From NCBI RefSeq assembly GCF_030410045.1, contig NZ_JAUFRA010000005.1:1-64000 (forward strand): a DNA stretch of 64,000 nt, read 5' to 3'. The notes under the pieces are model-generated. The model worked only from the letters and a program-made list of their open reading frames with translations, had not been told where the DNA came from and searched no databases. Of the stretch, positions 33,291 through 41,795 are shown in pieces. Source of the stretch: Marivivens donghaensis. Lineage in GTDB: Bacteria > Pseudomonadota > Alphaproteobacteria > Rhodobacterales > Rhodobacteraceae. Every line of letters starts with the position of its first letter. Within the stretch, counting starts at the first letter, position 1. A program made the translations under genes and the position numbers.

Positions 33291-34115
33291 CTAGAGTTCA
33301 GAAACCATCATCATTTGTGCGACCTGCAGGCCGAGGGTTCTGCTAATATCTTCATATAAGGCCGAATAGGCATCGAAAAGGGCTCTATTCACGCCCTGCC
33401 CCGCCTCGGTCTGAGAAAACGCGATCAACCTGTCCAAATCCGCATCAGACAGTGGTTGGTAGGCCATGTTCATAAACCCATAGACCCATTCAGAGGTGCT
33501 GGACCGCAATTCGGCTTCTTGAGCCCACACGTCCGAAATCAAACTCTCAGGCGAGGTTTGCCCGTCCATTGCACCGCCATCGTATAGCCCTAGCAGGAAA
33601 GCGTAGTTGTCGTTCAACGCGGCGCTGATGTTTTTCTCAATAAGGTCATTGGCTTCGATATATGCCGTGATTTGGTCGAAACGTGGGGTGCCATGGGCAT
33701 CAATCGCTGCCGCCGTCGCTGCGTCCAAAATATCGGGATCAGACACCGCTCGGCGTGCGTCGACCTCTAGAAGCACCGATTGGCGACCTGGATCAGTTGA
33801 ATAAAACGCCAACATCGCATCCACGTCTTGCCCTGCAAGCGACCGTTCAAAGGCTGCAAACGCGGCTTCTTCCATCTGTTGCGGATCATAGAGTTGTGAA
33901 ATCACGGTCGACCAATGATCACTCACATGCCCCATCAGCATTTCGTCCGCGATTTGACCTGCGTAATCGATACCTTCTTCAGACATGATCGCAATCACGT
34001 CAGGCTGCATCAAAGCCTCAAACAAGGCGCGCTCTGCACTTTGTGACTGCTCTGCCATGGCAGGACCAGTGATCGCCGTAAGGCAGGACACGAAAACAAA
34101 CGACTTAGCGCGCAT
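33291..34115 (-). CDS. DUF2059 secreted protein
   Basis: A 274-residue protein with a signal peptide (AKSFVFVSCLTAITGPAMA) followed by DUF2059-like helices (QMEEAAFAAFERSLAGQDVDAMLAFY). The periplasmic role is unknown. ATG 34115 is chosen because the signal peptide begins there; the frame extends further upstream to 34232 but has no signal there. It lies just upstream of a tRNA-Ser gene. Confidence 0.8.
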   Translation of the reverse strand: MRAKSFVFVSCLTAITGPAMAEQSQSAERALFEALMQPDVIAIMSEEGIDYAGQIADEMLMGHVSDHWSTVISQLYDPQQMEEAAFAAFERSLAGQDVDAMLAFYSTDPGRQSVLLEVDARRAVSDPDILDAATAAAIDAHGTPRFDQITAYIEANDLIEKNISAALNDNYAFLLGLYDGGAMDGQTSPESLISDVWAQEAELRSSTSEWVYGFMNMAYQPLSDADLDRLIAFSQTEAGQGVNRALFDAYSALYEDISRTLGLQVAQMMMVSEL

Positions 34116-34262
34116 GAGACACCCTTCTGTTGTGCCTTTACATATAGGCCCTCTATGCATGTTCCAATTGCCATCGCAGTCAGTTGATCGATCTTTGCAA
34201 AAGATTTTTGTGAAATTGCTATTGCACGCCATTCGAAGTCACATTAAACGCCCCTTCATCGC

Positions 34263-34352
34263 GGAGAGGTGCCGGAGTGGTCGAACGGGGCGGTCTCGAA
34301 AACCGTTGAGCCTTCACGGGTTCCCAGGGTTCGAATCCCTGTCTCTCCGCCA
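34263..34352 (+). tRNA. tRNA-Ser (CGA)
   Basis: A 90-nt gene with a long variable arm (GAGCCTTCACGGGTTCCC region). The acceptor pairs GGAGAGG with TCTCTCC, the anticodon loop reads TCTCGAAAA with CGA as anticodon, and the T loop is GTTCGAATC. The 3' CCA is encoded. A hairpin terminator follows at 34381. Confidence 0.97.
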
Positions 34353-34380
34353 TAAAAATCCAAACACGACCACTTACGAA

Positions 34381-34406
34381 AACGCGCCCCACTCGGGCGC
34401 GTTTCG
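34381..34406 (+). terminator. Terminator after tRNA-Ser
   Basis: Stem AACGCGCCC / GGGCGCGTT with a short loop, ending in a T-containing tail (TTTCGCGTTT). It lies 28 bp after the tRNA. Confidence 0.7.
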
Positions 34407-34421
34407 CGTTTCATTGGTGCT

Positions 34422-35129
34422 TTAACGTGCGGGTTCTGCAGCCTCGGCTAGAAAACGTCCTGCAACCCATCCGGTCAATTTAGGCTCCGTGACGGTTTGG
34501 ACCTGACACCAGCGTTGCGCTTCTGCCATGCGGCACCCCAAGTTTCGAACGACATCGTCGGAGTGCAAGACCGCAACTTTGTTTGCACTTTGGCTAGGCC
34601 CCGTGCGCAGGTTCAAACCGCCATTAGCGACAACAGCCCAAAAATCAGGCCCGCCCATCAACCCATCAGCATAGTCATTTTGGACAATACCCTGTGGCTT
34701 ACCCGTGATCGATATGTCCAAGGTATACTCTGCAACCCCGTCGCGTCGCGCTGCTGCGCGATACAGATAGACCATGACAGTATAGTCACCTGAAACTGGC
34801 AAGGTTGCGCTAAACTGGTTGAGGTCTGGCACGCTGTCGCTGGTCAAACTACTGACGGCAAGCGCCGCATCACCTGGACCTGACCCCGGTGCATAAACGT
34901 TAAAATAGGTGGCCGCATTCGACGATTGAAGTGAGAGATCCAACACTTGCCCAGCTTCGGCGCCAAGATGGTACAAAACCACTTCCCGCCCAACAAGCCT
35001 ATCCGAGATTACGGTCCCTGTCGTTCCCGCTGCAAATTCAACGTCAACGGAACGATCACTGCCCTGACCATGACCTGCGGTCGAAAATGCCCCGAACATC
35101 ATCAAAGATGCCGCTACAACCTTTAGCAT
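34422..35129 (-). CDS. Secreted protein with C-terminal SH3b domain
   Basis: A 235-residue protein with a signal peptide (LKVVAASLMMFGAFSTAGHG), a central beta-rich domain (residues about 30-140, with FSATLPVSGDYTVMVYLYRA reminiscent of PPC/C-terminal prepeptidase domains) and an SH3b domain at the C-terminus (GGLNLRTGPSQSANKVAVL; WCQV). SH3b domains often bind peptidoglycan or peptides, so a periplasmic role at the wall is plausible. It is divergent from msrB. Confidence 0.82.
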   Translation of the reverse strand: MLKVVAASLMMFGAFSTAGHGQGSDRSVDVEFAAGTTGTVISDRLVGREVVLYHLGAEAGQVLDLSLQSSNAATYFNVYAPGSGPGDAALAVSSLTSDSVPDLNQFSATLPVSGDYTVMVYLYRAAARRDGVAEYTLDISITGKPQGIVQNDYADGLMGGPDFWAVVANGGLNLRTGPSQSANKVAVLHSDDVVRNLGCRMAEAQRWCQVQTVTEPKLTGWVAGRFLAEAAEPAR

Positions 35130-35274
35130 AAATCGCCCCTTACTTCTTACCGTTTTAGATTATCACCGATCGGCAGTTACGTCAGCCCACTTCGGGACCG
35201 ATCACATCATCGACAACCTTCTTTTGATTTCGACACAAGACACACCATATCGTAGCTTCAAGTTAGGAGGTTCC

Positions 35275-35721
35275 ATGACACAGTATGAACGCCGCCCCGA
35301 GGTGATCGAAGCGCTCGATCCAGAGCAATATTATGTGACGCAAGAATCCGGCACTGAACGTCCAGGCACGGGCAAGTACCTTAGCAATAAGGAACCAGGT
35401 CTGTACGTCGATGTGGTTTCGGGCGAACCTCTCTTTGCCTCATCCGCGAAATATGAATCGGGGTGCGGCTGGCCATCATTTGTGAAACCGATTGTCAGCG
35501 ACCACGTTGTCGAACTTACGGACGTGTCGCATGGGATGGTCCGCACCGAGGTGCGGTCAAAATATGGTGACAGCCACTTGGGGCACGTATTCCCAGACGG
35601 ACCGCGTGATCGCGGTGGCCTGCGCTATTGCATTAATTCCGCTGCGTTACGCTTTATCCATCGTGACGATATGGAAGCCGAAGGTTATGGCGCATTCATT
35701 GATCAAGTGGAGGAAATCTGA
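35275..35721 (+). CDS. msrB: Methionine-R-sulfoxide reductase MsrB
   Basis: Reduces the R isomer of methionine sulfoxide. It is 148 residues. The catalytic Cys is in RYCINS. The first cysteine region is GCGWPSF, and the two CxxC zinc motifs of the zinc-bearing type are absent. ATG 35275 has TAGGAGG before it. Its stop overlaps the start of msrA by one base, so the two are translated together. Confidence 0.95.
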   Translation: MTQYERRPEVIEALDPEQYYVTQESGTERPGTGKYLSNKEPGLYVDVVSGEPLFASSAKYESGCGWPSFVKPIVSDHVVELTDVSHGMVRTEVRSKYGDSHLGHVFPDGPRDRGGLRYCINSAALRFIHRDDMEAEGYGAFIDQVEEI

Positions 35722-36218
35722 TGGCTGAGCAACGTGCGGTACTTGCAGGTGGATGTTTCTGGGGAATGCAGGATTTGATCCGCCGACAAACGGGCGTATT
35801 GCGGACGCGTGTCGGATATACGGGCGGCGACGTGCCGAACGCGACCTATCGCAATCACGGCACCCATGCCGAGGGGATCGAGATCATCTTTGATGATACC
35901 CAGACGAGCTATCGCGCCCTGCTGGAGTTCTTTTTCCAAATTCATGACCCGACGACAAAGAACCGTCAGGGCAATGACATTGGGATGTCGTATCGTTCGG
36001 CGATTTACTATGTCGATGAAGATCAGAAGGCCGAAGCACTGCGGACGATTGCAGATGTGGATGCATCAGGCATTTGGCCCGCAAAGGTCGTGACCGAAGT
36101 CGAACCTGTTGGCGATTTCTGGGAAGCAGAGCCTGAACATCAGGATTATCTAGAGCGGCACCCGAATGGCTACACCTGCCATTTCCCGCGTCCGAATTGG
36201 ACCCTACCGCGCACATAA
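35721..36218 (+). CDS. msrA: Methionine-S-sulfoxide reductase MsrA
   Basis: Reduces the S isomer of methionine sulfoxide, completing the pair with MsrB. It is 165 residues, with the catalytic Cys in GGCFWG near the start, and YTGGDVPNATYR and EFFFQIHDPTTKNRQGNDIG. It has no signal peptide and acts in the cytoplasm. A bidirectional terminator follows. Confidence 0.96.
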   Translation: MAEQRAVLAGGCFWGMQDLIRRQTGVLRTRVGYTGGDVPNATYRNHGTHAEGIEIIFDDTQTSYRALLEFFFQIHDPTTKNRQGNDIGMSYRSAIYYVDEDQKAEALRTIADVDASGIWPAKVVTEVEPVGDFWEAEPEHQDYLERHPNGYTCHFPRPNWTLPRT

Positions 36219-36221
36219 AAA

Positions 36222-36245
36222 AGGGGCCGTCTGGCCCCTTCTTTT
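36222..36245. terminator. Bidirectional terminator between msrA and rlmE
   Basis: Stem AAGGGGCC / GGCCCCTT with a 4-nt loop, A-rich on the left and T-rich on the right. It lies 3 bp after msrA and reaches the end of the convergent rlmE. Confidence 0.85.
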
Positions 36246-37002
36246 ATTCTTCTTCGTCGTTCAGATCGGCGTCGTAGTCGCCATTACGCCCCTTATAGCC
36301 GCGAGCCACAACGAATTTTTCAGAACTATCCGCGCGTGACGAAGGCGGTTTGATGTTGGCGACGGACTTAAAATTCTTCTTCAGCGTTTTCATCAATTCG
36401 CCTTCCGCCCCACCCGCGAGGACTTTGGCAACAAAAGTGCCGCCGGGTGCGAGAACGTCAAAGGCAAAATAAGCTGCCGCTTCACACAGCGCGATAATCC
36501 GAAGGTGGTCGGTTTGTTTGTGACCCGAGGACGCAGCAGCCATGTCGGACATAACAACATCCGCTTCACCGCCCAGCCATTCTTTGACCAAGAGGTCCGC
36601 ATCGTCGGACAGGAAATCGAGCTGGTGAATTTCAGCACCCGCCAGCGGTTCAACCTCTTGAAGGTCGACGCCCAAAACGGTCCCGATCCGCTTGCCCTGC
36701 TTTTCACCCAGCGCATTCACACGTTTCACCGCAACCTGCATCCAGCCACCTGGTGCACAGCCAAGGTCAACGATCCGAGCCCCCGGAACGAGGAACCGAT
36801 ATTTGTCGTCAAGCTCGAGGATTTTGAACGCCGCGCGACCGCGATAGCCTTCGGCCTGCGCACGTTTCACATAAGGATCGTTCAACTGCCGCTGCAACCA
36901 ACGGGTCGACGAGGTCTTGCGACCACGGGCGGTTTTCACCTTAACGAAAAGGTCACGCTGTCCGCGTCCGCTGGTATTTTTGGTCCCGGGTTTCTTAGCC
37001 AT
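36244..37002 (-). CDS. rlmE: 23S rRNA (uridine-2'-O) methyltransferase RlmE
   Basis: Methylates U2552 of 23S rRNA (E. coli numbering) late in 50S assembly. It is 252 residues. The SAM site DLGCAPGGW, the VMSDMAAASSGHKQTDH motif and the terminal KPPSSRADSSEKFVVARGYKG carry the catalytic K-D-K-E pattern. Upstream lies a Ppx/GppA gene on the same strand, 37 bp away. Confidence 0.95.
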   Translation of the reverse strand: MAKKPGTKNTSGRGQRDLFVKVKTARGRKTSSTRWLQRQLNDPYVKRAQAEGYRGRAAFKILELDDKYRFLVPGARIVDLGCAPGGWMQVAVKRVNALGEKQGKRIGTVLGVDLQEVEPLAGAEIHQLDFLSDDADLLVKEWLGGEADVVMSDMAAASSGHKQTDHLRIIALCEAAAYFAFDVLAPGGTFVAKVLAGGAEGELMKTLKKNFKSVANIKPPSSRADSSEKFVVARGYKGRNGDYDADLNDEEE

Positions 37003-37039
37003 TCTTCCAGTCCGATCTTAGCAGAGCGTTCCTCTACCC

Positions 37040-38152
37040 CTAAAACGGAGTATCCTCAAGCACACCGTCTGCGCTCATTTGTGCATAAAGCAGACCCTCG
37101 CGCAGACCACGGTCCGCGACCGACAGACGATCCGTCGGCCAAATCCGCATAAGGGCCTGAAGGATTGCCGACCCCGACATAATCAAGGCCTGACGATCGC
37201 GACCGATCCGCGGGTCATTGCGGCGCCCATCAGGGCCAAGCGTAAGGTAATCGCGAATGACAGCATCAATCTGATCGCTGGTCATCCGAAGCCCATCGAC
37301 CTTGGTCCGATCATAGCGTTTCAGCCCCAAATGGCTGGCTGCCACGGTCGTGACAGTGCCACTGGTGCCAACGATCTGGAACCCTTCGCGGGTTTGTTCG
37401 GCAGTATAGGGGCTGAATTTCGACAGTTGTTCCTCAAAGAACCAACTCATCAGCGCAAACCGTGCCGCGTCGTCCTCTACGTCCTCGAACTGATCACGCA
37501 GGGTCGCGACGCCCAACGGCACCGAAATCCAATCGACGACTTTCGCCGCCGCAAACGGACCAGGGTCCTGCACAAAGCCACGATGAAGCCGCATGATCGC
37601 ACCGGGGCGTTCGCGATGCGGCACATTCGTGAGGTCGATCCAAACAAGCTCGGTCGAGCCGCCGCCAATATCCACGACCAGCAACTGTTCTGTTTTGGTG
37701 CTGACGAGTGGCGCACAAGAAATAACCGCTAAACGTGCTTCTTCCTCTGGGCTGATGATCTCCAGTCGTAGACCCGTTTCGCGTCTGATCTGATTGATGA
37801 ACTGCTTGCCGTTTTTCGCGCGCCGACACGCCTCTGTTGCGACCAGACGCATGTGGCCGACCTTATGGCGTTGGAGCTTTTGTTTGCAGATCCGCAATGC
37901 CGCAATCGTGCGGTTCATCGACCCACGACCTAGCCGGCCTGAACTTTCAAGCCCGTAGCCCAGCTGGACCGACTTCGAAAAGCTGTCAATCACATGAAAC
38001 TGGCTGCCCTTTGGTTGGGCAATCAGCATGCGACAGCTATTTGTACCCAAATCCAGCGCAGCATAAAGCGAGGCCGGATCAGGCATTACAGGCGCGGGGG
38101 TCTCTACCGCCTTCGGGAACGCGCCCGCACCACGGGGACGCTTGGGCGCCAT
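37040..38152 (-). CDS. Exopolyphosphatase/guanosine pentaphosphatase (Ppx/GppA)
   Basis: Hydrolyses polyphosphate or pppGpp. It is 370 residues, of the actin-like ASKHA fold, with phosphate-binding ALDLGTNSCRMLIA, LVVDIGGGSTELVW and GTSGTVTT motifs. Ppx and GppA cannot be separated by these motifs. ATG 38152 is preceded by GGAGGG; the longer start at 38173 has no such site. The window also has ppk2, at 5.5 kb, so both polyphosphate use and breakdown are present. Confidence 0.9.
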   Translation of the reverse strand: MAPKRPRGAGAFPKAVETPAPVMPDPASLYAALDLGTNSCRMLIAQPKGSQFHVIDSFSKSVQLGYGLESSGRLGRGSMNRTIAALRICKQKLQRHKVGHMRLVATEACRRAKNGKQFINQIRRETGLRLEIISPEEEARLAVISCAPLVSTKTEQLLVVDIGGGSTELVWIDLTNVPHRERPGAIMRLHRGFVQDPGPFAAAKVVDWISVPLGVATLRDQFEDVEDDAARFALMSWFFEEQLSKFSPYTAEQTREGFQIVGTSGTVTTVAASHLGLKRYDRTKVDGLRMTSDQIDAVIRDYLTLGPDGRRNDPRIGRDRQALIMSGSAILQALMRIWPTDRLSVADRGLREGLLYAQMSADGVLEDTPF

Positions 38153-38322
38153 AGGATACGCCCTCCATTTCAAGTTACCTCCAACCTATGCCCCCGCGCG
38201 GCGCCGCGCAAGCCTCTCTGGACGAAACCTAGTCGCAGGAAAGTGGCAGCATGTCGAAAACCGACCTCGTGTCGGAAAATGCCGAGCGTATGAAGGAAGC
38301 CAAGAGGAACAGGGAATCACAA

Positions 38323-38619
38323 ATGGCAGATGTCACTATCGTTTACTGGCGGGATATCCCAGCACAGGTCATCGTCGGCAAAGGTCGCCGTGGCCACAAA
38401 GTGCAATTGCCCGAACGGTTTGAACAAGCGATCGACCGCGCCGCAATGAAAGCCGATATGGCGGGAACTGATGATTACCTCTCCGAATGGCGCAAGGCAG
38501 AGCCCTACTCTGTCGAAGGTGACGATGCAGAGGTCGCAAATGCCGAAGCTGCTCGTCTCGATGCCGAATACACACCAGAGCGTCTAAAGGCGCTGATCGA
38601 AAACAAAGGTCACGCGTGA
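38323..38619 (+). CDS. Virulence-factor family small protein (PF13769-like)
   Basis: A 98-residue protein beginning ADVTIVYWRDIPAQVIVGKG, typical of the Pfam family called virulence factor, whose true function is unknown. In many alphaproteobacteria it sits beside a methyltetrahydrofolate methyltransferase and a MetF-like gene, exactly as here. The start at 38323 follows a GGAACAGGG stretch; a start at 38251 would add 24 residues. It ends 27 bp before the chosen MetF-like start. Confidence 0.75.
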   Translation: MADVTIVYWRDIPAQVIVGKGRRGHKVQLPERFEQAIDRAAMKADMAGTDDYLSEWRKAEPYSVEGDDAEVANAEAARLDAEYTPERLKALIENKGHA

Positions 38620-38645
38620 CCAACCGCTCTTTTAAGGAGGCCATG

Positions 38646-39572
38646 ATGGCACTGCTTCCGTTTATGCGTAAAAAAGAAAATGTGACCACGGCCAATGCTG
38701 ATCTGGAAGCATTCCTCCAAGGTTACTCGATCGAAGTGATGCCGCGCACCGCAGAAAAGGTTGAGAACTTCCGCGACCTGCTGCCCGCTGGCACCCGCGT
38801 TTACATCGCGCACATCGATGGCACCCCGATCGAAGACATGGTGGCGACCGCTGCCCGCCTGCGCGACGAGGGCTTTGACCCGATGCCACACTTCCCTGCC
38901 CGCATCATCAAAGACGCGGCAACGCTCGAAGATTGGGTGAACCGCTATTCCTCTGAAGCTGGAGTGAACCAAGGTCTCATCCTTGCAGGTGGCGTTGATC
39001 AGCCTGTTGGCGAATTCCACTCGTCGATGCAGCTTCTTGAGACAGGGATTTTTGACCGCGCTGGGTTCAAACGTCTGCACGTCGCAGGTCACCCCGAAGG
39101 CAACCGCGACATCGATCCAGATGGGTCGGACAAAAACGTCATGGACGCGCTGCGCTGGAAACAGAAGTTCTCGGAAACCACCGACGCGAAAATCGCGATG
39201 GCGACCCAGTTCTGTTTTGAGGCACAACCCGTTATCGAATGGGCAAACGCGCTTAAGGCGGCTGGCGTTGATATTCCGATCCATATCGGTATCGCAGGTC
39301 CGGCAAAACTGCAGACCCTGATCAAATTCGCGATTGCTTGTGGCGTTGGCCCGTCCCTCCGCGTTCTTCAGAAACGCGCGATGGATGTGACTAAACTCGT
39401 CCTGCCCTACGAGCCGAATGAAATCCTCGAAGAACTCGCTGCCCACAAAGCTGCGAACCCTGATTTCAACATTGAACAGGTTCACTTCTTCCCTCTCGGT
39501 GGCATTAAGACCAACGCCGAATGGGCAATCAAAAATGGTGGCGACGCTGCCACCCCCGTAAATCAAGCCTAA
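38646..39572 (+). CDS. Methylenetetrahydrofolate reductase-like protein
   Basis: A 308-residue TIM-barrel protein of the MetF type, in a form typical of alphaproteobacteria. MTHFR reduces methylene-H4folate to methyl-H4folate. The stretch SIEVMPRTAEKVENFRDLL, the substrate-site region LILAGGVDQPVGEFHSSMQL and HVAGHPEGNRDIDPDG correspond to MTHFR motifs. ATG 38646 is chosen because AAGGAGG precedes it by 5 bp. It lies between the virulence-factor family gene and the pterin-binding methyltransferase. Confidence 0.85.
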   Translation: MALLPFMRKKENVTTANADLEAFLQGYSIEVMPRTAEKVENFRDLLPAGTRVYIAHIDGTPIEDMVATAARLRDEGFDPMPHFPARIIKDAATLEDWVNRYSSEAGVNQGLILAGGVDQPVGEFHSSMQLLETGIFDRAGFKRLHVAGHPEGNRDIDPDGSDKNVMDALRWKQKFSETTDAKIAMATQFCFEAQPVIEWANALKAAGVDIPIHIGIAGPAKLQTLIKFAIACGVGPSLRVLQKRAMDVTKLVLPYEPNEILEELAAHKAANPDFNIEQVHFFPLGGIKTNAEWAIKNGGDAATPVNQA

Positions 39573-39583
39573 GGACAGTCAGT

Positions 39584-40636
39584 ATGACCCGCACTATCGT
39601 CGAATCCGCATCGAAAACCGCCATTATCGGCTTTGACCAGCCGTTCTGTGTGATTGGTGAACGGATCAACCCTACGGGCCGCAAGAAACTGGCTGCTGAA
39701 CTGGAAGCAGGCGATTTCTCGACCGTTGAGAAGGACGCACTGGCACAGGTTGCTGCTGGTGCGAACATCCTCGATATCAACGCTGGCGTTGTCTACAACT
39801 CCAACCCGAACCCGAACGAGACAGAGCCGCCGCTCATGGTCAAAATGATCGAACTGGTTCAGGGCCTGACCGATTGCCCGATCTGCATCGACTCCTCGGT
39901 TCCTGCTGCTCTAGAAGCGGGTCTTCAGGCTGCCAAAGGCCGTCCGCTATTGAACTCGGTCACGGGCGAAGAAGAGCGTCTGGAATTCGTTCTGCCGCTG
40001 GTTAAGAAATACAACGTTCCTGTTGTTGCGATCTCGAACGACGACACTGGTATCTCCGAAGACCCAGACGTTCGTTTCGAAGTGGCAAAGAAAATCGTTC
40101 AGCGCGCTGCTGACTTTGGCATCCCTGCCTACGACATCGTTGTTGACCCGCTCGTTATGCCGATCGGCGCGATGGCGACCGCTGGTAACCAAGTATTCGC
40201 CCTCGTCCGTCGTCTGCGCGAAGAGCTGGGCGTGAACACGACTTGCGGCGCATCGAACATTTCGTTCGGTCTGCCGAACCGTCACGGCATCAACAACGCG
40301 TTCCTGCCGATGGCTATGGGTGCAGGCATGACCTCTGCGATCATGAACCCATGCGCCCTGCCTGTCGCGGCATCGAAGATCGAAGAAAAGAAACTGGAAC
40401 TGGCTGCCGCTGGCATCATCGTTCCTGATGACATCGATCTGGAAACCTTCTGCCAGTTGACTGGTTTGGGTTCGACCCAATCCCGTCCCGGTAAAGAGAT
40501 GGAAGCAATCCGCGCAGCGAACCTGCTGACCAACAACGATCCGCACGGTGGTGACTGGATCCGCTTTAACAAGCCTCCGTCGGCTGCTGGCGCTGAAGGC
40601 GACGGTCGTCGTCGCGGTGGTCGCCGTCGCGGCTAA
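39584..40636 (+). CDS. Methyltetrahydrofolate:corrinoid methyltransferase (pterin-binding domain protein)
   Basis: A 350-residue protein of the DHPS-like pterin-binding fold, as in MetH or AcsE, which moves a methyl group between H4folate and a corrinoid. VIGERINPTGRKKLAAELEAG and ANILDINAGVVYNSNPNPNE at the N-terminus, IDSSVPAALEAGL, and NTTCGASNISFGLPNRHGIN are all typical. The C-terminus has an unusual Arg/Gly-rich tail (GRRRGGRRRG). It starts 11 bp after the MetF-like gene. It may be the pterin-binding part of a split methionine synthase or a demethylase system. Confidence 0.85.
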   Translation: MTRTIVESASKTAIIGFDQPFCVIGERINPTGRKKLAAELEAGDFSTVEKDALAQVAAGANILDINAGVVYNSNPNPNETEPPLMVKMIELVQGLTDCPICIDSSVPAALEAGLQAAKGRPLLNSVTGEEERLEFVLPLVKKYNVPVVAISNDDTGISEDPDVRFEVAKKIVQRAADFGIPAYDIVVDPLVMPIGAMATAGNQVFALVRRLREELGVNTTCGASNISFGLPNRHGINNAFLPMAMGAGMTSAIMNPCALPVAASKIEEKKLELAAAGIIVPDDIDLETFCQLTGLGSTQSRPGKEMEAIRAANLLTNNDPHGGDWIRFNKPPSAAGAEGDGRRRGGRRRG

Positions 40637-40660
40637 CCCTCTGGGAACACACCCAAAAGA

Positions 40661-40686
40661 AACGGGCCCTCGCGGGCCCGTTTTTC
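40661..40686 (+). terminator. Terminator after the one-carbon gene cluster
   Basis: Stem AACGGGCCC / GGGCCCGTT with a TCGC loop and T residues, 24 bp after the stop codon. It is convergent with aglK, whose stop codon is at 40689. Confidence 0.9.
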
Positions 40687-40688
40687 GT

Positions 40689-41780
40689 TTAGCGGTAGTA
40701 GAGCGATTTTCCGTTGTGGAAGATCTGCACCTTTTCAGGCACCGCCCTTAGGCTGACAGTCTGACCACGCATATCGGCGTGAATGCCGGGCAGCTTGCCG
40801 ATCACAGGATCAGCAGCACCGTTCTTTTCGAAATAGAGCAAGGTGACCTCGCCCAGAGCTTCGAGAATATCGACTTTGCCCGTGTAGATCGCATCGCAGT
40901 CCTCGCACGGCACCATGTCCTCTGGACGGACACCGATATTCACCTTGAGCCCCATATCCGCTGTGCTCGTTGGAACCGCCGAGATAGCCGTGCCGCCCGT
41001 TGCTAGTTTCACTGTTGTCTGCGCACCCGTTCCAACAATTTCGCCAGCCAACAGGTTCATCGCAGGAGAGCCGATGAATTGCGCCACAAATTCGTTTTCT
41101 GGCCGCTCATAGAGCTCCAATGGCGTACCAACCTGCGCGATCCCTTTGTTCGCGAGAACAACGATACGCGACGCAAGAGTCATCGCTTCGACCTGATCGT
41201 GGGTCACGTAGATCATGGTCGATTCAGGCATCGCCTCTTTCAACTGAGCGATCTCAATCCGTGTTGCCACGCGCAGCGCCGCATCGAGGTTCGAGAGCGG
41301 TTCGTCAAACAGGTACACCTGCGGGTCGCGAACAATCGCGCGACCGATGGCGACACGCTGACGCTGACCGCCCGAGAGCGCCTTGGGCAGGCGATCAAGA
41401 TACGGCTCCAACTGAAGGATTTTCGCAGCCTTGTTCACAGCCGCATCAATCTCTTCCGCAGATTTCTTTGCGATTTTCAGCGCAAAGGACATGTTATCGC
41501 GCACCGTCATATGCGGATAGAGCGCGTAGGATTGGAACACCATGGCGATCCCGCGCTGCGCAGGCGGAATGTCGTTCACGACCTGTCCACCGATTTCCAA
41601 CGTGCCACCGCTGATATTTTCCAGACCTGCGATCATACGAAGAAGCGTGGATTTCCCGCAGCCTGATGGGCCTACGAAAACGATTAGCTCGCCTTCTTTG
41701 ATGTCGAGGTTGATGTTCTTTAGAACCTCAACGCCGCCACCATAGACCTTGGCAACATCCGTAAGTTTGAGATCGGCCAT
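40689..41780 (-). CDS. aglK: Alpha-glucoside ABC transporter ATP-binding protein
   Basis: The ATPase of the importer, a MalK/UgpC-type protein of 363 residues. Walker A GPSGCGKST, signature LSGGQRQRVAIGR, Walker B VYLFDEPLSNLD and the H-loop (YVTHDQVEAMTL) are present, and a C-terminal TOBE/regulatory domain follows. It is the last gene of the agl operon, 15 bp after aglA. The assignment to aglK follows from the neighbours. Confidence 0.92.
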   Translation of the reverse strand: MADLKLTDVAKVYGGGVEVLKNINLDIKEGELIVFVGPSGCGKSTLLRMIAGLENISGGTLEIGGQVVNDIPPAQRGIAMVFQSYALYPHMTVRDNMSFALKIAKKSAEEIDAAVNKAAKILQLEPYLDRLPKALSGGQRQRVAIGRAIVRDPQVYLFDEPLSNLDAALRVATRIEIAQLKEAMPESTMIYVTHDQVEAMTLASRIVVLANKGIAQVGTPLELYERPENEFVAQFIGSPAMNLLAGEIVGTGAQTTVKLATGGTAISAVPTSTADMGLKVNIGVRPEDMVPCEDCDAIYTGKVDILEALGEVTLLYFEKNGAADPVIGKLPGIHADMRGQTVSLRAVPEKVQIFHNGKSLYYR

Positions 41781-41795
41781 GTGTTTCCCCTCCCC

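Noticed and set aside
38610..39566. Open frame of 318 codons opposite the MetF-like gene
   Set aside because: Antisense shadow; the plus-strand protein has the ribosome-binding site and family motifs.
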